Notes under the pieces: generated by a model
The model's input: only the letters and a program-made list of their open reading frames with translations
The model's database searches: none
What the model was told of the DNA's origin: nothing
In this document: piece after piece, positions 5,775 through 8,982 of the stretch
Numbering within the stretch: the first letter of the stretch is position 1
Layout: each line of letters begins with the position of its first letter
Made by a program: the position numbers and the translations under genes
Assembly: GCA_050743265.1 (NCBI GenBank)
Contig: JBOGEN010000127.1
Location: 1-8,982, forward strand
DNA: 8,982 bases
Direction: 5' to 3'
From: JBOGEN01 sp050743265
GTDB taxonomy: Bacteria > Actinomycetota > Actinomycetes > JBOGEN01

Positions 5775-6758
5775 ATGACGACACACGCGATCACCGACCA
5801 GCCAGCCACCCGCACGGCCGAGGCGCCCCTGGTGGAGACCCGCGCCCTGACCAAGCAGTACGCCGGCCGCGCTGCCGTGGACCACGTGGACCTCACCGTC
5901 CGTCGCGGCGAGGTGTACGGGTTCCTCGGGCCGAACGGCGCCGGCAAGACGACCACCCTGCGCATCCTCGTCGGTCTCGTCCGGCCGACCGGGGGCCGCG
6001 TCCGCGTCCTCGGCCACCCGCCCGGCCACCCGACCGGGCTCGCGGGCGTGGGCGCGCTCATCGAGTCCCCCGGCCTCTGGCCGTACCTGTCCGGGCGCGA
6101 CAACCTGCGCGCGCTGGCGCGCATGGTGGGCGCCGGCGAGGACCGCGTGCGGTTCTCGCTCGACCTCGTCGGGCTGGCGTCCCGCGCCGGGGACCGGTAC
6201 GGGTCGTACTCGCTCGGCATGAAGCAGCGGCTCGGCGTGGCCGCGGCCGTGCTCAAGGACCCCGAGCTGCTCATCCTCGACGAGCCGACGAACGGGCTCG
6301 ACCCGGCCGGCATGCGGGACATGCGCGACCTCGTCCGCGACCTCGGCACCGGCGGCTACACGGTGCTGCTCTCCAGCCACCTGCTCGGCGAGGTGCAGCA
6401 GGTCTGCGACCGGGTCGCGGTCATCGCCCAGGGGCGCCTCGTCGCCGAGGGGACGGTGGACGAGCTGCGCGGACGCGCCGAGCTGCACGTCACCGCCGAC
6501 CCGGTCGAGCCGGCGCGGGCCCACGCCCAGGCGTTCGTGTCCCCGGGGTCCTTCGTCGAGGTCGTCGGCGGGGCCCTGCACATGCCCGCCGACGGCGTGG
6601 ACGCCGGGGAGCTGAACCGCACGCTCGTCCAGGCGGGTGTGACGGTGCGCGACCTGCACCGGGTCGAGCGCAGCCTCGAGGACGCCTTCTTCGCGATGAC
6701 CGGACCCACCGACACCCCCGCCACCCACGACTCGATGGAGGCCCACGATGCTCGGTAG
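5775..6758 (+). CDS. ABC transporter ATP-binding protein, BcrA-like
   Basis: A 327-residue nucleotide-binding subunit of an ABC-2 type exporter. The ATPase domain (about 18-232) has Walker A GPNGAGKTT (52-60), the signature region YSLGMKQRLG (145-154), Walker B LLILDE (165-170) and the switch histidine H202 in LLSSHLL. The usual Q-loop glutamine is replaced by glutamate (E97 in ALIESPGLWPYL). That glutamate, and SLGMKQRLG, are features of the BcrA and lantibiotic-immunity LanF group. Residues 233-327 form the C-terminal extension common in this group. It would power export or membrane removal of a hydrophobic or peptide substrate, paired with the permease whose start it overlaps by 11 bp. ATG 5775 is preferred over GTG 5766; neither has a strong Shine-Dalgarno. 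Control by the adjacent two-component system is inferred. Confidence 0.93.
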   Translation: MTTHAITDQPATRTAEAPLVETRALTKQYAGRAAVDHVDLTVRRGEVYGFLGPNGAGKTTTLRILVGLVRPTGGRVRVLGHPPGHPTGLAGVGALIESPGLWPYLSGRDNLRALARMVGAGEDRVRFSLDLVGLASRAGDRYGSYSLGMKQRLGVAAAVLKDPELLILDEPTNGLDPAGMRDMRDLVRDLGTGGYTVLLSSHLLGEVQQVCDRVAVIAQGRLVAEGTVDELRGRAELHVTADPVEPARAHAQAFVSPGSFVEVVGGALHMPADGVDAGELNRTLVQAGVTVRDLHRVERSLEDAFFAMTGPTDTPATHDSMEAHDAR

Positions 6759-7596
6759 CTACACCTCGGAGCTGGTCCGCACAGCCCGGCGCCCTGCCGT
6801 CTGGGTGCTGCTGGCCACCTGGATGGTGCTCTACCACCTGTTCAGCTACGTCCTGCCCTACGTCGCCTACCTCACGGGCGACGAGAACGCGGGGACGGAC
6901 GGCGTCCCGCCGCTCGAGGCCCTCCGGTCGACGCTGCCGGACCAGCTGGTCGCCAACTCGCTGTCCGGCACGCCGGTGTTCGCGGGTGCGCTCGCGCTCA
7001 TCTTCGGGGCGCTCGTCGTGGGCGGCGACTACGGCTGGGGGACGCTGAAGACGCTGCTGACCCAGGGTCCGTCCCGGCTCAGCGTGCTCGGCGGCAAGCT
7101 GCTCGTCCTGGTGACGGGTGCCGGCGTGACGATGCTGGTCACGTACGGGACCGGCGCGCTGGTCAGCATGCTGATCGCGTCCCGCGAGGGCCGCGCGCTG
7201 GCATGGCCGACGGCGCTCGACCTCGGGCAGGGGTTCGCGGCGGGTTGGACGATCTTCACGATGTGGTGCCTCGCCGGGGCGTTCCTCGCGTTCGTGTTCC
7301 GCAGCGTGGCGCTGCCGATCGGGCTCGGCGTGGTCTGGATCCTCGCCGTGGAGAACCTCGTGTCCGCCATGGCCGACTCGGTGCTCACCGCGCTGCAGCC
7401 GTTGCGGGACGTCATGCCCGGCGTGAACGCGGGGTCTCTCGTGAACGCGCTGACGTCCGACATCGCCCGGGGCGAGGCCGCTCCCGGCGTGACGGACGCG
7501 GTGAGCGGGGGCCAGGCCCTGCTCACGCTGACGCTCTACCTGCTCGTGTTCGCCGTCGGCTCGATCCTCGTGCTGCGGCGGCGCGACGTCGCCTGA
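6748..7596 (+). CDS. ABC-2 type permease
   Basis: A 282-residue membrane protein with about six hydrophobic segments (roughly 18-40, 75-92, 110-140, 165-185, 188-208 and 255-275) and positively charged ends, the layout of an ABC-2 permease of the BcrB/LanE-G kind. The GGDYGWGTLKTLLTQGPSR stretch (about 92-110) is the cytoplasmic loop that in this family couples to the ATPase. A long polar segment after the first helix (about 45-60) would face outward. The ATG lies inside the ATPase reading frame and is preceded by GGAGG with 6 nt spacing, so the two are translationally coupled and should form one transporter. The substrate is not evident from sequence; toxic peptides or antibiotics are known for the group. 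Confidence 0.9.
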   Translation: MLGSYTSELVRTARRPAVWVLLATWMVLYHLFSYVLPYVAYLTGDENAGTDGVPPLEALRSTLPDQLVANSLSGTPVFAGALALIFGALVVGGDYGWGTLKTLLTQGPSRLSVLGGKLLVLVTGAGVTMLVTYGTGALVSMLIASREGRALAWPTALDLGQGFAAGWTIFTMWCLAGAFLAFVFRSVALPIGLGVVWILAVENLVSAMADSVLTALQPLRDVMPGVNAGSLVNALTSDIARGEAAPGVTDAVSGGQALLTLTLYLLVFAVGSILVLRRRDVA

Positions 7597-7616
7597 CACC
7601 CGACCCACCTGAGGAC

Positions 7617-7633
7617 CCGGTCCGGTGACCGGA
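7617..7633. other. Short inverted repeats before the SHOCT gene
   Basis: Two overlapping symmetric elements sit just upstream of the ribosome site: CCGGT/ACCGG with a 6-nt loop (7617-7632), and TCCGGT-G-ACCGGA (7621-7633). They could form a small processing or attenuation hairpin between the permease and the SHOCT gene. Such short GC palindromes are frequent in this DNA, so support is weak. Confidence 0.25.
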
Positions 7634-7649
7634 GAGAAGGAGATCAACG

Positions 7650-7925
7650 ATGAACACGACGCCTGCGACCTGGGCCACGACGGCCACCGAGCACGACTGG
7701 GGCCCCGGCGCCTGGTGGCCGGTCTTCCCCCTGGCCTGGGCCCTGTTTTGGGCCGCGGTCGTGACGACCGTGATCGTGCTGCTACGGCGCCGCGGCGCAA
7801 CGCGCTCCGGGCAGGACGTGCTCGCCGCCCGCTTCGCCCGGGGCGAGATCGACGAGACCGAGTACGCACAACGGCTCGACGTCCTGCGCCGCAGGGGCAG
7901 GGCGCGCGGTCCGAGCACGGGCTGA
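7650..7925 (+). CDS. Small SHOCT-domain membrane protein
   Basis: A 91-residue protein. A tryptophan-rich start (WGPGAWWPVFPLAW, about 17-30) runs into a single transmembrane helix (about 25-46) followed by the stop-transfer RRR. The cytoplasmic tail carries a SHOCT motif (about 54-80): VLAARFARGEIDETEYAQRL then DVLRRR. SHOCT segments are short C-terminal helices thought to aid oligomerisation or partner binding; the function of such small proteins is not established. The start is secure: AAGGAG lies 7 nt before ATG 7650, the best ribosome site in the window. It follows the permease by 53 nt and is probably the last gene of the ABC operon, since a strong hairpin comes directly after it. It may be an accessory subunit or a negative regulator of the kinase (inference). 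Confidence 0.87.
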   Translation: MNTTPATWATTATEHDWGPGAWWPVFPLAWALFWAAVVTTVIVLLRRRGATRSGQDVLAARFARGEIDETEYAQRLDVLRRRGRARGPSTG

Positions 7926-7952
7926 GCCTCGGAGGACACGCCCGAGATCGCG

Positions 7953-7984
7953 TCCGGGGACCGACGGTGACGCCGGTCCCCGGA
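7953..7984. terminator. Strong hairpin between convergent genes
   Basis: TCCGGGGACCG (7953-7963) pairs perfectly with CGGTCCCCGGA (7974-7984), an 11-bp stem around a 10-nt loop. It lies between the SHOCT stop (7925) and the stop of the convergent hydrolase gene (7994), so it probably ends transcription from both sides. No T-run is present on either strand. Confidence 0.75.
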
Positions 7985-7993
7985 TGCGTCATG

Positions 7994-8833
7994 TCAGGCG
8001 AAGGGCCGGACGACCGTCGGCTTCATCGTCTGGGTGGAGCGGTACGTCACCACGCGGGTGACGTGCACCCTGGGCTCGACGGCCTCGAGCATCCGCCCAC
8101 CGCCCAGGTAGATGGCCACGTGGTTGACCCGGCCGGTGCTGTTCTTCTCGTAGAAGATCAGGTCGCCGCGCCGCTTCTCGGACCGCTTCACGTGCCGCAG
8201 CCCGTCGTGGATGTACAGCTCGCGGCTCGTCCGGTACGCGGGCCGCACGTGCTTGTCCACGCTGATCGGGCGCGGGTCGAGCCCGGCCGAGTACAGCGCC
8301 TGGAGCACCAGTCCGGAACAGTCGATGCCACGGTTCGGCGTCCCCGCCCCGCCCCAGACGTACTCGGAGCCCAGGTACCGGCGGGCGAACTCGATCATCT
8401 GGTCGCGGCGCTGCGCGGGAGCGGCGCCCAGGCCGAGGGCGACCTTGGCCGTCCAGCGGTCCATGCAGAAGCCGGCGTCGAAGCCCATCTTCGCCCATGT
8501 CTTCGGGCCGACGACGCCGTCGACGTGCAGCCCCTTGCGGGACTGGAAGCGGCGTACGGCGGCCACCGTGGCGCTGTCCATCGTCTCCCACGTCCGGGAG
8601 GAGAAGCCGAGGCGTCGCTGCACCATCTTGACCTTGACCCCGTTCATGCCGGGGGTGAGGTAGATGCAGCCCTCGTTCGGCTTGATCGTCGTGACCGGCT
8701 GAAGGTAGCGGGAGGTGGCGGCGTCCGCGCGGGGGGTGCCCGCCAGGGGCGACAGCACCGCCAGGGCGGTGAGCAGCACGGCCACCGCGATCATGGGCCG
8801 GCGCCCGGGCAGGCCGAGGGGGTGGGTGCGCAC
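7994..8833 (-). CDS. Secreted NlpC/P60 peptidoglycan hydrolase with PG-binding domain
   Basis: A 279-residue exported protein. It has a Sec-type signal peptide: RTHPLGLPGRRP, a hydrophobic core MIAVAVLLTALAVL (about 14-27), then a cleavage region near PRADAA (about 34-39). Residues about 60-117 resemble PG_binding_1 (NGVKVKMVQRRLGF, then AAVRRFQSRKGLHVDGVVGP and KTW). Residues about 145-270 are an NlpC/P60 cysteine peptidase with the nucleophile C172 in DCSG, the histidine H238 in NHVAIYLGGG and E250 as a possible third polar residue. Such enzymes cut peptide bonds in the peptidoglycan stem outside the cell. C56 and C123 could form a disulfide (guess). GTG 8833 was chosen because GGAG lies 5 nt upstream. 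A longer frame to 8953 would put a proline- and arginine-rich stretch before the signal peptide and is rejected. Confidence 0.92.
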   Translation of the reverse strand: MRTHPLGLPGRRPMIAVAVLLTALAVLSPLAGTPRADAATSRYLQPVTTIKPNEGCIYLTPGMNGVKVKMVQRRLGFSSRTWETMDSATVAAVRRFQSRKGLHVDGVVGPKTWAKMGFDAGFCMDRWTAKVALGLGAAPAQRRDQMIEFARRYLGSEYVWGGAGTPNRGIDCSGLVLQALYSAGLDPRPISVDKHVRPAYRTSRELYIHDGLRHVKRSEKRRGDLIFYEKNSTGRVNHVAIYLGGGRMLEAVEPRVHVTRVVTYRSTQTMKPTVVRPFA

Positions 8834-8982
8834 GGGGACTCCGTCTCGTCGGGCCCCGCCGCGGCACCGGGGGCGGCGCGCGGGCAGGGGCGTCCCTCCG
8901 TGTCTCGGCAGCCTGGGCCCAGGACTTTCGCCCGCGGGCCCAAGCCCCGGCACCGAAGCCGAGCCGGGCCGGCCTCCCAGGC
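8834..8982 (-). other. GC-rich leader of the hydrolase gene, possibly structured
   Basis: This is 149 bases with no supportable gene, running to the window edge. On the minus strand it holds a 12-bp perfect palindrome CCTGGGCCCAGG (8912-8923), a possible stem CCCGGC/GCCGGG enclosing a TTCG turn (about 8947-8969), and GACACGGAGGGACG just downstream of the palindrome. NlpC/P60 genes in actinobacteria often have riboswitch leaders, but the conserved boxes of the ydaO (c-di-AMP) class are not seen. No promoter is recognisable. The promoter and the 5' part of any leader RNA may lie beyond the window. Confidence 0.3.

Noticed and set aside
4611..6746. Long minus-strand open frame (about 711 codons) opposite the kinase, regulator and ABC ATPase
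   Set aside because: It is antisense to three well-supported genes and low in complexity, with no recognisable motif. It is a GC-content shadow.
8834..8953. N-terminal extension of the hydrolase up to an upstream GTG at 8953
   Set aside because: It would bury the signal peptide behind 40 Pro/Arg/Gly-rich residues; GTG 8833 has GGAG at good spacing and gives a normal signal peptide.
8834..8982. ydaO/yuaA c-di-AMP riboswitch
   Set aside because: GGAGGGACG and CCCGAC-like fragments are suggestive, but the conserved GGGGTGAATC-like box and the CCCGACAGCTAAC-like 3' box are missing and the length after GGAGGGACG is short.

Overview
The window is very GC-rich DNA with dense short intergenic gaps, GTG starts and weak or absent Shine-Dalgarno sites. 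It encodes proteins typical of Actinobacteria: a secreted NlpC/P60 hydrolase, a small SHOCT protein, a NarL-type two-component pair and a DtxR/IdeR-like iron box. This points to a Micrococcales-type actinobacterium, perhaps Cellulomonadaceae or Promicromonosporaceae. The family-level placement is inference from general character, not from a search.

Left part (1-3552): the 5' end of an NAD(P)-dependent sugar epimerase/dehydratase runs leftward off the window. It is divergent from a large membrane protein that fuses a flippase-like (LPG_synthase_TM/UPF0104) N-terminal half to a family 2 glycosyltransferase C-terminal half. The 61 bp between them holds a 16/19 match to the DtxR/IdeR iron box. 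The fusion gene then meets 6-phosphogluconate dehydrogenase (gnd) tail to tail, and their stop codons overlap in a single CTAG.

Middle part (3553-7925): this looks like a self-contained signalling and export module. A histidine kinase and NarL-family response regulator overlap by 4 bp. They are followed, after a hairpin, by an ABC-2 type exporter (BcrA-like ATPase overlapping its permease by 11 bp) and a small SHOCT-domain membrane protein. A 7-2-7 palindrome, TACGCCC-N2-GGGCGTA, occurs exactly twice: once in the gnd/kinase divergent gap and once upstream of the ABC genes. Its architecture is that of NarL-family operators, so it is the best candidate for the binding site of the encoded regulator. 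The kinase pair would thus control the transporter, itself, and possibly gnd.

Right part (7926-8982): a perfect 11-bp hairpin separates the SHOCT gene from a convergent gene for a secreted peptidoglycan hydrolase (signal peptide, PG_binding_1, NlpC/P60). About 150 bases of GC-rich, potentially structured leader sit upstream of it and run to the window edge. There is no gene-free stretch longer than 300 bases and no sign of mobile elements, CRISPR, rRNA or tRNA.
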